Source: Gammaproteobacteria bacterium (lineage in GTDB: Bacteria > Pseudomonadota > Gammaproteobacteria > Steroidobacterales > Foliamicaceae). From it: DNA of 64,000 nucleotides. Position numbers and translations under genes: made by a program. Every line of letters begins with the position of its first letter. Positions within the stretch are counted from its first letter, which is position 1. The notes beneath the pieces are model-generated. The model saw only the letters and a list, made by a program, of their open reading frames with translations, was not told the origin of the DNA and did not search any database. This document shows positions 10,302-20,401 of this stretch, piece after piece. The stretch is taken from assembly GCA_011523505.1 (NCBI GenBank), contig WTGP01000008.1, positions 244,629-308,628 of the forward strand. Direction: 5' to 3'.

Positions 10302-12331
10302 TGCCGAACGCTGACCCCAAACTTCTCCACCAGAAGCGAAACGGCGTCCGCAACGGCCCGGTCCACTTCCGCGTCCGTAAGTGTGCGCGAAATTGACTGA
10401 AAAATCAAGCCTAAACCCACGCTTCTTGCATCAGAGTTCAAACTCTTGCGGTCCTCGTAAACGTCAAAAACGATCACTTCGCGCAACAATTCGCCCGCTT
10501 CCGCGCGGATCGCGCCGAGCAGGTCGCCGACTTGCACCGACGGCGGCGCTACCAGGGAAAGGTCGCGGCGCACGGCGGGGAAGCGGGAAACCTCGGCGAC
10601 CCGGGCCGCGCGGGATTCGAGCGCCGCGTCCAGGCGCAGCGCAAACAGTTGCGGCGCCGGGCCCCCGTCGGCAAGTTCCGGATGCAACTCGCCCACCCAG
10701 CCCACTTCGTCCTGGCCGCGCAGGACCCGGACCGAACGTCCGGGACGAAGGCCGGAATGTCCGGCGGCCCGGAATTCGAACCCGCGGTCCGGGCCGTCCA
10801 GGGCCAGGATCGCCTCGACGTCGCCGCGGGCATCGAAGAAGTCGGCGTCGCGCCGGGGTGCGCCCCACTGTTCCGGCATCGCGCCGCCGGCCAGCAAACC
10901 CGCCAGCCAGGTTTCCTCGCGGATTTCGTCGGGCGTGCCGGAAAAGCAGACGCCGATCTCGAACAGGCGGGCGTCCGTCGTCCCGCGGTCGCGATTGGTC
11001 CGGTAGTTGCGCAGCAGCCCCGGCCACAGCGACCGGCGCAGCACCGAGAGCTCTCCGGACAGCGGATTGGCCAATTCAAGTTCCTGCCCGCCGGAATGAA
11101 ACGGCTTGTGCGACTCCTCGTCGAGAAAGCTGTAGTTCAGGCACTCGTGGTAGCCGCGATCGACCAGCAGCGCCCGTACCCGGTCGGGATCGACCTGCCG
11201 CTCGGTGGATGCGGAGGGATGCGCGCTCCAGTTCGCCGGCGTTTCGGGAATGTTCTCGTAGCCGTGAATGCGCGCGATTTCCTCCACCAGGTCCGCCTCC
11301 ACGGCCAGGTCGAACCGGAACGACGGTGGCGTGACCCGCCAGCCCGCTTCGGTTTCCTCCACGGCCATGGTCAGCCGCCGCAGCATGGCGGACACGTCCC
11401 CGTCGGGCAACGCGACTCCCAGCAGCGCCGACAGCCGCCCGCGCCTCAGGTCGATCGCCCCGCGCCCCGGCAGGTCCTTTTCCGAGATGGAATCGATCAC
11501 CGGCCCCGGCTTCCCGCCCGCCGCCGCGACGATCAGTTCGGTCGCCCGCTCGACCGCCTCGACCTGGCCGGACGGGTCCACGCCGCGTTCGAACCGCAGC
11601 GAGGCTTCGGTCTGCAGCCCCAGCCTGCGGGCCCTGCCGGCGACCGCGACCGGTGCGAAGAACGCCGACTCCAGCAGGACATCGGACGTCCCGTCGTCCA
11701 CCGCACTGCCGAGTCCGCCCATGATCCCGGCGGCGGCGACCGCCTGGCTTTCGTCGGCGATCACCAGCACGTCGGATTCGAGTTTCAGTTCGGTCCCGTC
11801 CAGCAGGGTCAGCGATTCGCCCGGCTCCGCCCAGCGCGCGCACAGGCCGCCGTTCAACCGTTCAAGGTCATACGCGTGCATCGGCTGGCCTATCTCGAGC
11901 ATCACGTAGTTGGTTACGTCCACGAGCAGGTGCTGCGGCCGCTCGCCGGCGGCGGCAAGCCGCTTTTTGATGAATTCGGGCGTCTCCGCCCCCGGGTCAA
12001 GGCCCTCGATCACGCGGCCGGCGAAACGCGGGCAGGCGTCCGGCGCGACCAGCGCCAGGTCTCTCCGCGCATCGATCGAGGCCGGCGTCTCCGCCACGTC
12101 CCGCGCCGACAGCGGCGCCGAAAACAGGGCCGAAACTTCGCGCGCCACGCCGCGGACCGAAAAGCAGTCGGCCCGGTTGGGCGTCAGCGCCAGTTCCAGG
12201 ACGGCGGAACCGTCGGGACCGGATACGAGGTCGTCGACTTCCACGCCGGCCATCGTGAGCTGGTGCGCCAGGGCCTCGTCGCCTACATCCGGATCGCACC
12301 ACTCGCGCAGCCATGCCATGTCGATCTTCAT
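10298..12331 (-). CDS. pheT: Phenylalanyl-tRNA synthetase beta subunit, apparently lacking the N-terminal OB-fold tRNA-binding domain
   Basis: [10 protein letters not shown]...[47 protein letters not shown]-terminal FDX-ACB region; 677 aa. Confidence 0.93.
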   Translation of the reverse strand: MKIDMAWLREWCDPDVGDEALAHQLTMAGVEVDDLVSGPDGSAVLELALTPNRADCFSVRGVAREVSALFSAPLSARDVAETPASIDARRDLALVAPDACPRFAGRVIEGLDPGAETPEFIKKRLAAAGERPQHLLVDVTNYVMLEIGQPMHAYDLERLNGGLCARWAEPGESLTLLDGTELKLESDVLVIADESQAVAAAGIMGGLGSAVDDGTSDVLLESAFFAPVAVAGRARRLGLQTEASLRFERGVDPSGQVEAVERATELIVAAAGGKPGPVIDSISEKDLPGRGAIDLRRGRLSALLGVALPDGDVSAMLRRLTMAVEETEAGWRVTPPSFRFDLAVEADLVEEIARIHGYENIPETPANWSAHPSASTERQVDPDRVRALLVDRGYHECLNYSFLDEESHKPFHSGGQELELANPLSGELSVLRRSLWPGLLRNYRTNRDRGTTDARLFEIGVCFSGTPDEIREETWLAGLLAGGAMPEQWGAPRRDADFFDARGDVEAILALDGPDRGFEFRAAGHSGLRPGRSVRVLRGQDEVGWVGELHPELADGGPAPQLFALRLDAALESRAARVAEVSRFPAVRRDLSLVAPPSVQVGDLLGAIRAEAGELLREVIVFDVYEDRKSLNSDARSVGLGLIFQSISRTLTDAEVDRAVADAVSLLVEKFGVSVRQ

Positions 12332-13329
12332 GGCGCGAACTGCCCCAGGAAGCGGATGTCGTTCTCGAAGAAGCGGCGGATGTCCGTGACGCCGTAACGC
12401 AGCATGGCCATGCGCTCCACGCCCATGCCGAACGCGTAACCCGTATAACGCTCGGGATCCACGCCGCCGTGGCGCAACACTTCCGGGTGCACCATTCCGC
12501 AGCCCAGGATCTCCAGCCAGCCGCCGTCGCCCCAGCGCACGTCCATTTCCGCGGAAGGTTCTGTGAAGGGAAAGTACGACGCGCGGAACCGCACCTCCAC
12601 CTTGCGCTCGAAGAAGCGCTCGGCAAATTCGTGCAACAGCGACTTCAGGTTCGCCAGGCTCACACTCTCGTCCACCGCAAGTCCCTCGACCTGGTGGAAA
12701 ACCGGCGTATGCGTCTGGTCCGAGTCGCGCCGGAACACCCGTCCCAGCGAGATGATCTTCAGCGGCGCGCCCTCGGCCAGCATCGACCGTATCTGCACCG
12801 GCGAGGTGTGCGTGCGCAGCAGCATGCCGGACGGCAGGTAGAAGGTGTCGTGCATCGCCCGGGCCGGATGGTTCTCGGGCATGTTCAGGGCCGTGAAATT
12901 GTGGAACTCGTCTTCCACCTCCGGACCCGACCGGGCCGAGAAACCGGCGCCGGTGAGGATGTCGCGCATCCTACGGATCGTACGCGTGACCGGATGCCGG
13001 GCGCCGGGCGGAATGCCGCGGCCCGGCAGCGTCACGTCGATGCCGCCGCCGCTCAGTTCCTCGTCAAGCCGGCGATCGCTCAGGGCCTGCCTGCGCGCCG
13101 CGATCGCGGCGCTTATCGCGTTCTTGGCTTCGTTTACGGCCTTGCCCGCCGCGGGACGCTCCTCGGGCGGCAGCGAACCCAGCGCCTTCAGTTGCGCGGT
13201 GATCTCGCCCTTGCGCCCGAGCAGGCGGACCCGAAGCTCCTCCAGCGCTTCCGGCGTGGCGGCGGATTCGATCTCCGTCAGCGCTTCGCGCGCCCTGTCC
13301 TCAAGGTCCCCCATGACGGCCGTGCCCAA
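12328..13329 (-). CDS. pheS: Phenylalanyl-tRNA synthetase alpha subunit
   Basis: [55 protein letters not shown]. Confidence 0.96.
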   Translation of the reverse strand: MGTAVMGDLEDRAREALTEIESAATPEALEELRVRLLGRKGEITAQLKALGSLPPEERPAAGKAVNEAKNAISAAIAARRQALSDRRLDEELSGGGIDVTLPGRGIPPGARHPVTRTIRRMRDILTGAGFSARSGPEVEDEFHNFTALNMPENHPARAMHDTFYLPSGMLLRTHTSPVQIRSMLAEGAPLKIISLGRVFRRDSDQTHTPVFHQVEGLAVDESVSLANLKSLLHEFAERFFERKVEVRFRASYFPFTEPSAEMDVRWGDGGWLEILGCGMVHPEVLRHGGVDPERYTGYAFGMGVERMAMLRYGVTDIRRFFENDIRFLGQFAP

Positions 13330-13354
13330 CGGCTATCCGGACACCGGCAGCGGC

Positions 13355-13705
13355 TCAGGCCGCCGCCGCGCGCTTCGCCAAATCGGCAAACGCCTCCCGG
13401 TAATGCACCGCGATGTGGGCCAGGACCTTTCGGTCCAGTTCGATTTCCGCCTTGCGCAATCCGCTCATGAAACGGCTGTACGACATGCCGTGCTGCCGCG
13501 CCGCGGCGTTGATGCGCATGATCCACAGCGCGCGGAAATTGCGCTTGCGCTGTCGCCGGTCCCGGTAGGCGTACTGGCCGGCCTTGGTGACGGCCTGGCG
13601 CGCCACCCGGTAGGAGCGGCTGCGCGCGCCCTGGTAGCCCTTGGCCTTCTTCAGGACTTTCTTGTGCCTTGCATGCGTCGTGACGCCACGTTTGACCCTG
13701 GCCAT
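13355..13705 (-). CDS. rplT: 50S ribosomal protein L20
   Basis: [39 protein letters not shown]. Confidence 0.97.
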   Translation of the reverse strand: MARVKRGVTTHARHKKVLKKAKGYQGARSRSYRVARQAVTKAGQYAYRDRRQRKRNFRALWIMRINAAARQHGMSYSRFMSGLRKAEIELDRKVLAHIAVHYREAFADLAKRAAAA

Positions 13706-13721
13706 AGTGAATTCCTCCGGC

Positions 13722-13919
13722 TTACGCGTAGGGGAGAAGCCGCCTGGCGTTCTCCACGTCCGCTTTCGCCACCGTGGCGGGAGAGCCCAGCTTGCGCTTG
13801 CGCTTGCTGCTCTTCTTGGTGAGGATGTGATTGAGATGCGAGCGGGCGCGCTTGAACGAGCCGCCCCCGGTGCGCCTCAGGCGCTTGGCCGCGCCGCGAT
13901 TGGTTTTCTGCTTTGGCAT
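13722..13919 (-). CDS. rpmI: 50S ribosomal protein L35
   Basis: [44 protein letters not shown]. Confidence 0.96.
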   Translation of the reverse strand: MPKQKTNRGAAKRLRRTGGGSFKRARSHLNHILTKKSSKRKRKLGSPATVAKADVENARRLLPYA

Positions 13920-13944
13920 ATCTTCTTTCAGGCTCTCTATCGGC

Positions 13945-14466
13945 TCAATTTTTCTTGCGCGGCGCCATCACCATCGTGAGCTGCCTCCCTTCCAGTTTCG
14001 GCTCCTGTTCCACCAGCGCGACTTCGCTCAGGTCCTCGCGCACCCGGTCCAGCAACTTCGCGCCCAGGTCCTGGTGCACCATTTCACGTCCACGGAAGCG
14101 CAAGGTGATCTTGGTCTTGTCGCCGTGCTCCAGAAACCGCAGCACATTGCGCAACTTGACGTCGTAATCACCCTTGTCCGTGCCGGGACGCAGCTTGATC
14201 TCCTTGACCTGAATCTGCTTCTGCCGCTTCCTTGCCGCGTGCGCCCGCTTGTTCTGCTCGAATACGTAGCGGCCGTAGTCGAGTATCTTGCAAACGGGAG
14301 GCGTGGCGTTGGGGTCCACTTCAACGAGGTCGAGACCTCGCTCCTGGGCGGTACGAAGCGCATCCTCGCGATTCATGACGCCGATCTGCTTGGAATCCTC
14401 GCCGATTACGCGAAGCTCGTAGGCTTCGATCTCCTCGTTGCGAAGAATCCGCTTCTTTTGAGCGAT
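13945..14466 (-). CDS. infC: Translation initiation factor IF-3, likely AUC start
   Basis: Frame continues upstream of the first ATG as (I)[54 protein letters not shown] 8 nt upstream of an ATC codon at 14466. Confidence 0.9.
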   Translation of the reverse strand: MAQKKRILRNEEIEAYELRVIGEDSKQIGVMNREDALRTAQERGLDLVEVDPNATPPVCKILDYGRYVFEQNKRAHAARKRQKQIQVKEIKLRPGTDKGDYDVKLRNVLRFLEHGDKTKITLRFRGREMVHQDLGAKLLDRVREDLSEVALVEQEPKLEGRQLTMVMAPRKKN

Positions 14467-14522
14467 ATTGATATCCTCCGGGCAGCTAAGTTCTCATCAA
14501 TGCCTTGCGGAGCGCCCGATCC

Positions 14523-16418
14523 TCAAGCCGTTGTCCTGGCCATGAAATCATCGAGAGACATGGCGCCGAGATCGCCGTCCTCGCGGGACCGCACGGCTAC
14601 GGTGCCCTCCCTGGCCTCACGATCACCGATCACCAGGAGGTAGGGAACACCCTGCAAAGTGTGGTCGCGGATTTTATAGCCTATCGTTTCGCTTCTCAAG
14701 TCGGCATCGGCGCGCAATCCCCCGTCCTGCAAGGCATTCAGCACCTGCCGGGCATAGGCCTCCTGGCGCTCGGTAATGGCCAGCACGACTGTCTGCACCG
14801 GCGCCAGCCAGAACGGAAACTTGCCCGCGTAATGCTCGATCAGGATGCCGAAGAAGCGTTCCAGCGAACCCAGCAGGGCCCGGTGAATCATGATCGGCCT
14901 GCGCCGCGCTCCGTCGGCCGCGACATATTCCAGCTCGAAGCGTTCCGGCAGATTGAAGTCGAGCTGCACGGTCGAACACTGCCACTCGCGGCCGATGGCG
15001 TCGCGGATCTTGATGTCGATCTTGGGTCCGTAGAAGGCGCCTCCGCCCGGATCGACCTCGTAGCTCATCCCCTTATCGTTAAGCGCCGATTCCAGCGCAG
15101 CGGTCGCCCGGTCCCAGATTTCCGGCGTGCCGACGGCCTTTTCGGGCCGGGTCGCCAGCACGACGTTGAGTTCCTCGAAACCGAACGCGCCGAAGAGTTC
15201 CAGCGCCAGGTCCAGAATCCGCAGGATCTCGTCGGCGATCTGGTCCTCGGTGCAGAAAATATGGGCGTCGTCCTGGGTGAAGCCGCGCACCCGCATGAGT
15301 CCGTGCAGCGCGCCGGACATTTCCCGGCGGTAAACGGTCCCCAGCTCCGCCCAGCGCATCGGCAGCTCGCGGTGCGAGCGCAGCCGGTTGCGGTAGATGA
15401 GAATGTGAAACGGGCAGTTCATGGGCCGCAACTGGTAGCCCCTGCCCTCCTCCTCCACGGGCGAATACATCGACTCGCGGTAGAAGTCGGTGTGGCCGGA
15501 GCGGTCCCAGAGGTCCTCCAGCGCGATATGCGGCGTGTACAGCAGCTCATAGCCGGCCTGCTCGTGCCGCTCGCGCCAGAAGTCCTCGATCACCCGGCGG
15601 ATGCGGGCGCCCTTCGGATGCCAGAACACCAGGCCGCCGCCGGCGTCCTCCTGGATGCTGAACAGGTCGAGGTCGGTGCCGATGCGCCGGTGGTCGCGCT
15701 TCGCCGCTTCCTCCAGGCGCCTTAGGTAGGCCTTGAGCGACTTGGAATCGGCCCAGGCGGTGCCGTAGATGCGCCGCAGTTGCTCGTTGGACGAATCCCC
15801 GCGCCAGTAGGCGCCGGCGGTGCGGGTCAGCTTGAAGGCCTTGAGGTGCCCGGTGGAGGGCACATGCGGACCGCGGCAGAGATCCTTCCATTCGCCCTGG
15901 CCGTACAGCGTGATGGCCTCGTCGGCGGGAATGCCGGCGATGATCTCGGCCTTGTAATGCTCGCCGATGGACCTGAAATACTTCACCGCGTCGTCGCGGG
16001 CCACGGTCTCGCGCGACACGGGCAGGTCGGCCTTCGCCAGTTCCTTCATGCGTTTCTCGATGCTCTCGAGGTCCTCGGGAGTGAAACCGCGCTCGTAGGA
16101 AAAGTCGTAGTAGAAGCCGTCCTCGATTACCGGGCCGATCGTGACCTGGGCGCCGGGGAAAAGCTCCTGGACGGCCTGCGCCAGCAGGTGCGCGGTGGAG
16201 TGGCGCAGCACTTCCAGCCCGTCGGCGTCGCGGGCGGTCACGATCGCGACGTCGGCATCGTTTTCGATGCGGAAATCGGTGTCCACGAGTTCCCCGCTCA
16301 CTCTTCCGGCCAGCGCCGCGCGCGCCAGGCCGGGGCCGATATCGGCGGCCACGTCGGCCACGCTGGGAGGCTCGTCGTAGGAGCGGCGGCTGCCGTCGGG
16401 AAGCGTTATTTCCGGCAT
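14523..16418 (-). CDS. thrS: Threonyl-tRNA synthetase
   Basis: [46 protein letters not shown]; start 16418 within longer ORF. Confidence 0.96.
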   Translation of the reverse strand: MPEITLPDGSRRSYDEPPSVADVAADIGPGLARAALAGRVSGELVDTDFRIENDADVAIVTARDADGLEVLRHSTAHLLAQAVQELFPGAQVTIGPVIEDGFYYDFSYERGFTPEDLESIEKRMKELAKADLPVSRETVARDDAVKYFRSIGEHYKAEIIAGIPADEAITLYGQGEWKDLCRGPHVPSTGHLKAFKLTRTAGAYWRGDSSNEQLRRIYGTAWADSKSLKAYLRRLEEAAKRDHRRIGTDLDLFSIQEDAGGGLVFWHPKGARIRRVIEDFWRERHEQAGYELLYTPHIALEDLWDRSGHTDFYRESMYSPVEEEGRGYQLRPMNCPFHILIYRNRLRSHRELPMRWAELGTVYRREMSGALHGLMRVRGFTQDDAHIFCTEDQIADEILRILDLALELFGAFGFEELNVVLATRPEKAVGTPEIWDRATAALESALNDKGMSYEVDPGGGAFYGPKIDIKIRDAIGREWQCSTVQLDFNLPERFELEYVAADGARRRPIMIHRALLGSLERFFGILIEHYAGKFPFWLAPVQTVVLAITERQEAYARQVLNALQDGGLRADADLRSETIGYKIRDHTLQGVPYLLVIGDREAREGTVAVRSREDGDLGAMSLDDFMARTTA

Positions 16419-16543
16419 CCGGCGATTGTACGGGAGATGCGCCGGCGCAGCTCGTTCCATTGGCTGCGCCGGCGCTCGCTCGGGCCCCTGCGTCATGGGG
16501 CCCCGGGATCCCCCGCCGCTTCAGGGGGGAGGGAGGGGTCTAT

Positions 16544-17041
16544 CTATTCGTCGGCGGCGGGGTTTTCGGATTGTTCCTGTTTGTGACGTTGCCGCATCAT
16601 GCGCCGGGCCATTTCCCTTCTGCGCTCCATGCCGCGTCCACGGTCCATGCCGCGGCTCCAGCCTCTTCGCTCGGCGCCGCGCCGCATGATCGCGCGCTCT
16701 TTCATGCCCTCGCGCATATCGGAGAGCTGAGCGTTCTGTTCCTCGGTCAGCACGGCGGACAGCCGTTCCCGGGTCGCCTCGTTGATCGACCGGGTCTGCT
16801 GCCACCGGGCCCGTCGTTGCTCGATGGCGGCCTTGCGCTCTTCCCTGGCCTGCTCCCTGAGGGCCTCGCGCTGCTCCTGCGCCTCCGCATAGATCTCATT
16901 CACCTGCGCCTTCTGCTCGTCGTTCAGCTCCAGCCTCTCGCCGAGCCATTCGGCCCGCTGGGCAGCCGGATCGTGGGCCTGGGCGGCGGTGGCGCCGAGC
17001 GCCAGGAACACTGCGGCGGACGTGGTCAGAATCTTCCTCAT
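16544..17041 (-). CDS. Spy/CpxP-like periplasmic protein
   Basis: Signal peptide MRKILTTSAAVFLALGATAAQA; charged helical body with LNDEQKAQVNEIYAEAQEQREALREQ and LTEEQNAQL (LTxxQ-like). Confidence 0.6.
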   Translation of the reverse strand: MRKILTTSAAVFLALGATAAQAHDPAAQRAEWLGERLELNDEQKAQVNEIYAEAQEQREALREQAREERKAAIEQRRARWQQTRSINEATRERLSAVLTEEQNAQLSDMREGMKERAIMRRGAERRGWSRGMDRGRGMERRREMARRMMRQRHKQEQSENPAADE

Positions 17042-17123
17042 CGGTCTGTCTCCCTTCTTCAGGTCATGGCCGTAACGGCCCGTCTCGCTCTATGGATGCC
17101 GCAAACCGCAAGACGGTTGCGTT

Positions 17124-18023
17124 TCAGTCTGACAAAGTCCCTGGCCGGTCTTCCGCGCTGCGGCGCCGTTCCACCGTTTCGAGGTAGTCCGGCCCTTCGT
17201 CGAACTCGGGCGAGACGTCGAAAAGAGGGTTCCTTGCCCGGGCGTGGGCGATGTAGTCCTCGCCCAAGTCTTCCAGCGCGAACACCTTGGTGCTCTCGAA
17301 GTGCCAGACCATGTAGCCCTCCACGTCGGCCATGTCGAGCCAGTGGCTGAAGCCGCCGACGAACCAGCCGGCGCGCACGGCCGGAGACTGGACGGCGCTG
17401 TCGTCCAGCGCCACCTCGGCCGGAGCGAAGTAGGTGTGGGTTTCGTAAATGGGCCGTGGCGCAACCGGCGCGAACTTCTCGATTTCGAACAGGCGGATCG
17501 AGCCGTTGTCCACCCGCCAATCCAGGTCCAGCGGCCTGTCGTCGTACATTTCCGGAAATCGCGCCTTGCTGTTCTGAAAGTAGCTGCCCCTGGGGGTAAA
17601 CACCTCGCCGTCCTGGCGCCGCTGCAGGGCCGGCTCGAGCCGGACCGTGCGGCCTGTCAGCGGATTCTCGAAAGCGTCTATGAAAGCGCCGGTTTCCGGG
17701 TCGATGAAGAAATTGATCGACGACGGGTAGCGGCGGTAGTTCCCCTGCCCGTCGGGCCGCCACCACGATCTCTCACCGCCGCGGTTTTCGAGCAAGGGCG
17801 TCACGCCGTCCCGCGTCAGGGCGAATATGCGGCTGGCCCCCTGCCAGTAACTCTCCCCTTCGTCGGTGCGTCCCAGGATGCGCACCCTGGCGGCGTTCTG
17901 TTCGACCGGGTCCGTCGGCAATTCCTGCACGTGCTCGCCGGCACTGACCTGCCGCCAGGGCAGAACCGCGGGCCCCAGGCCCATGGCGGCAATCAACGCC
18001 GTCGCATCCCGCCGCGTAACCAT
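17124..18023 (-). CDS. DUF1838-like exported protein
   Basis: MVTRRDATALIAAMGLGPAV Tat-like leader; SYWQGASRIFA, FFIDPETGAFIDAFENPLTGRTV, SRNPLFDVSPEF-like pattern. Confidence 0.55.
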   Translation of the reverse strand: MVTRRDATALIAAMGLGPAVLPWRQVSAGEHVQELPTDPVEQNAARVRILGRTDEGESYWQGASRIFALTRDGVTPLLENRGGERSWWRPDGQGNYRRYPSSINFFIDPETGAFIDAFENPLTGRTVRLEPALQRRQDGEVFTPRGSYFQNSKARFPEMYDDRPLDLDWRVDNGSIRLFEIEKFAPVAPRPIYETHTYFAPAEVALDDSAVQSPAVRAGWFVGGFSHWLDMADVEGYMVWHFESTKVFALEDLGEDYIAHARARNPLFDVSPEFDEGPDYLETVERRRSAEDRPGTLSD

Positions 18024-18037
18024 GGCGGCCCTGCCGG

Positions 18038-18841
18038 TCAGGACCCCACCTCGGTGATGTCCAGGCTGACAAGTTCGAAGACCGAGCCATAGACGGCGCC
18101 GAAGTAGAGATCCATGCGCAGCAGGATGCGGTCCTCCTTGGTCAGCCAAACCTTCGTGCCGCTGACCATCTCGAACTTGTCGGCCAGGAAGGTCTTGCCG
18201 TCGGCGATGGTGATCTCCTCTTCGCCGAGATACGTGTATTGAGACAGGGCGATCACGCCGACCATCGTGCCGTGCAGGGTGCCGCCCATCCAGTAGATGC
18301 CGTGAGGCTGCTTGCCCGGTGCGTCGAAGTCGTAGTGAAGGAAATGCAGCCCGTCGGCCGAGGCGGGGCCGACCCCGATGGAATCCAGCCGGGCGAGAGC
18401 TTCTACTTCTTCGCGAATCATTCCTTCGCCGGCACGCTCGAACTCAAGATCGGAGGCCGCCACGTCCACGCTGTCTTCGCGCTTCACCACATAGGCCGAA
18501 CCGATAACGCCGTCTGTGGTCCAGGTGTTGAGAAAAGCCTCACGCGTGTCGCCTTCCGGATCGACCCAGACCATGGCGTGGCGTGCCTGACCGAAACGCA
18601 TGTTGTCGGACACCACGTGCATGTAGCGGCTGCCGTCCGCATGGAAATACAGGGTCCAGTATTCGGTGGCGCAACGGGCGTTGTCCCTGGACGGCTCACG
18701 GCATTCCGTGGTGCCGCGCGCGATCCTGACGATGCCCGGCGAGCGGTCTTCGGGCTCTATGGTTTCCACCTGGGCCGGTGCGTAAACGGGCGCCGCAAGA
18801 AGCGCAGCGAGAACGAGTCCGCTTGAGAATTGAATGCGCAT
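18038..18841 (-). CDS. Exported protein of unknown function
   Basis: Signal peptide MRIQFSSGLVLAALLAAPVYAPAQ; 14 bp from the next gene; no family recognised. Confidence 0.7.
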   Translation of the reverse strand: MRIQFSSGLVLAALLAAPVYAPAQVETIEPEDRSPGIVRIARGTTECREPSRDNARCATEYWTLYFHADGSRYMHVVSDNMRFGQARHAMVWVDPEGDTREAFLNTWTTDGVIGSAYVVKREDSVDVAASDLEFERAGEGMIREEVEALARLDSIGVGPASADGLHFLHYDFDAPGKQPHGIYWMGGTLHGTMVGVIALSQYTYLGEEEITIADGKTFLADKFEMVSGTKVWLTKEDRILLRMDLYFGAVYGSVFELVSLDITEVGS

Positions 18842-18887
18842 GGACAGGGTTTCCTCCTGAGGTCGAACTGGCGGCGCAAGCCGCGCC

Positions 18888-19676
18888 TTATGCGGGAGCG
18901 GGGGTGAGCGCGAGGACGCGCAGGGGGCTGCCGGAACCTTCTTCCAGCTTGAGCGGCGCGGTGAACAGCACGGCGCCGGTGGGCGGCAGCCGGTCCAGGT
19001 TGTTCAGGCACTGCAGGCCGTACTTGCCGGCGCCGTGCATGTAGTAGTGGCAGGGGTACGGCGGGTTCAGGCGCTGCGCCTGGCCGCTGTCGGTGCCGAT
19101 GGTCTCGGTGCCGAAACCGAGCACGTCGCGCTCGTCCACCAGGAATCGTACGCAATCCACGTCGGGACCCGGCGTGTGCTGGCCGATCTCGTCGTAGTTC
19201 TGAAACGCCACCGGATCGTTGACCCGGCGCGCCCAGCCTGTGTGCATCAGCACCCAGGCGCCCGCGGGTATCCGCCCATGATCCGCTTCCCATTCCTCCA
19301 GGCGCTCGCGGGTCAGCAGGAAGTCTGCGTCGCGCTCGGCGTCCCTGGTGCAGTCCACCACGCAGGCCGGCGCGATCATGTGTTCGGGCGGAATCGTATC
19401 GACCGAGTTATTGGGCAGTTCGCGACCGGAAACCCAGTGGATGGGCGCATCGAAATGCGTTCCGGTGTGTTCGCAAAGCGTGAAGTTGTTCCAGTACCAG
19501 GCAGGGCCGCGGCCGTCGTAGCGGGAGATCTCCTCGCTTCGGTAAGGCAGCGCCTGGCCCATTTCCGGCGGAAGGCTAAGCTGGGGAAACGAGGGGCCCA
19601 GCGTGTGCGTCAGGTCGACGACCTTGAGCTTGTCGGCGGCGATTCCCGCCAGCAGGTCCTGGAGCAGGTCGGTCAC
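18888..19676 (-). CDS. Cyclase family protein (kynurenine formamidase-like fold)
   Basis: VVDLTHTLGPSFP; EHTGTHFDAPIHWVSG metal-binding motif; GTGA overlap with the SDR stop. Confidence 0.85.
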   Translation of the reverse strand: MTDLLQDLLAGIAADKLKVVDLTHTLGPSFPQLSLPPEMGQALPYRSEEISRYDGRGPAWYWNNFTLCEHTGTHFDAPIHWVSGRELPNNSVDTIPPEHMIAPACVVDCTRDAERDADFLLTRERLEEWEADHGRIPAGAWVLMHTGWARRVNDPVAFQNYDEIGQHTPGPDVDCVRFLVDERDVLGFGTETIGTDSGQAQRLNPPYPCHYYMHGAGKYGLQCLNNLDRLPPTGAVLFTAPLKLEEGSGSPLRVLALTPAPA

Positions 19677-20401
19677 AGCGTCAGTGAACCCACGGAAGTG
19701 CCGCCGCAAACGTAGAGCGTCTGCCCGGTCACGAAGCCGTTGCCGCGGTCGAGGAAGAACAGGGCGGCGCGGGCGACGTCGGCGGGCCGGCCCAGGCGGC
19801 CGATCGGAATCGAGGAAGCCAGCTTGCCGGCGCGTTCGCTGCCCGGGGGCACGACGTCGTCGAACATTTCGGTCTGGGCGATCGGGCCGGGCAGGATGAC
19901 GTTGGCGGTCACCTTCTGCGGCGCCAGCTCCAGCGCCCAGGTGCGCGCCAGGCCCAGCATGCCGGCCTTGGTGGACGCGTAGGCGGTGCGCTTGGCCAGC
20001 CCCACGACCGCGCGGCTGGACATGAGCACGATGCGGCCCCAGCCGGCCTCGCGCATGCAGTCGAGACTGGCCTGCACCATCGCTACCGCCGCGCCCATGT
20101 GCAGGCGCGCCAGCGCGTCCATGTCTTCCTGCGTGACTTCCGGCAGCGGCCTTTCGCGGATCACGCCCGCGTTGTGCACCAGCCGGTTGGCCGGAACGCT
20201 TGCAGCCGCTTCCTCGAAGGCCTGCCGGGTCGCTTCGGGATCGGTGAGATCGACCGCGATCGATTTCACCGCGGCGGAGTCGGTCGCGGCGGGCCGGCGC
20301 GAGAAACAGATCACCTCGCTGCCCTGCTCCACCAGCATGTCCACGAGACAGGCGCCGATGCCGGAGCTCGCGCCCGTCAGCCAGACCCGGTCCCCGCTCA
20401 T
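19673..20401 (-). CDS. SDR family oxidoreductase
   Basis: WLTGASSGIGACLVDML, HNAGV, YASTKAG. Confidence 0.9.
   Translation of the reverse strand: MSGDRVWLTGASSGIGACLVDMLVEQGSEVICFSRRPAATDSAAVKSIAVDLTDPEATRQAFEEAAASVPANRLVHNAGVIRERPLPEVTQEDMDALARLHMGAAVAMVQASLDCMREAGWGRIVLMSSRAVVGLAKRTAYASTKAGMLGLARTWALELAPQKVTANVILPGPIAQTEMFDDVVPPGSERAGKLASSIPIGRLGRPADVARAALFFLDRGNGFVTGQTLYVCGGTSVGSLTL

Noticed and set aside
10532-12397. 621-aa plus-strand ORF opposite pheT
   Set aside because: Antisense to pheT; no recognisable protein motifs.
17095-17125. Possible terminator hairpin CGCAAACCG...CGGTTGCG after the DUF1838-like gene
   Set aside because: Imperfect stem and no T-tract; not strong enough to report.
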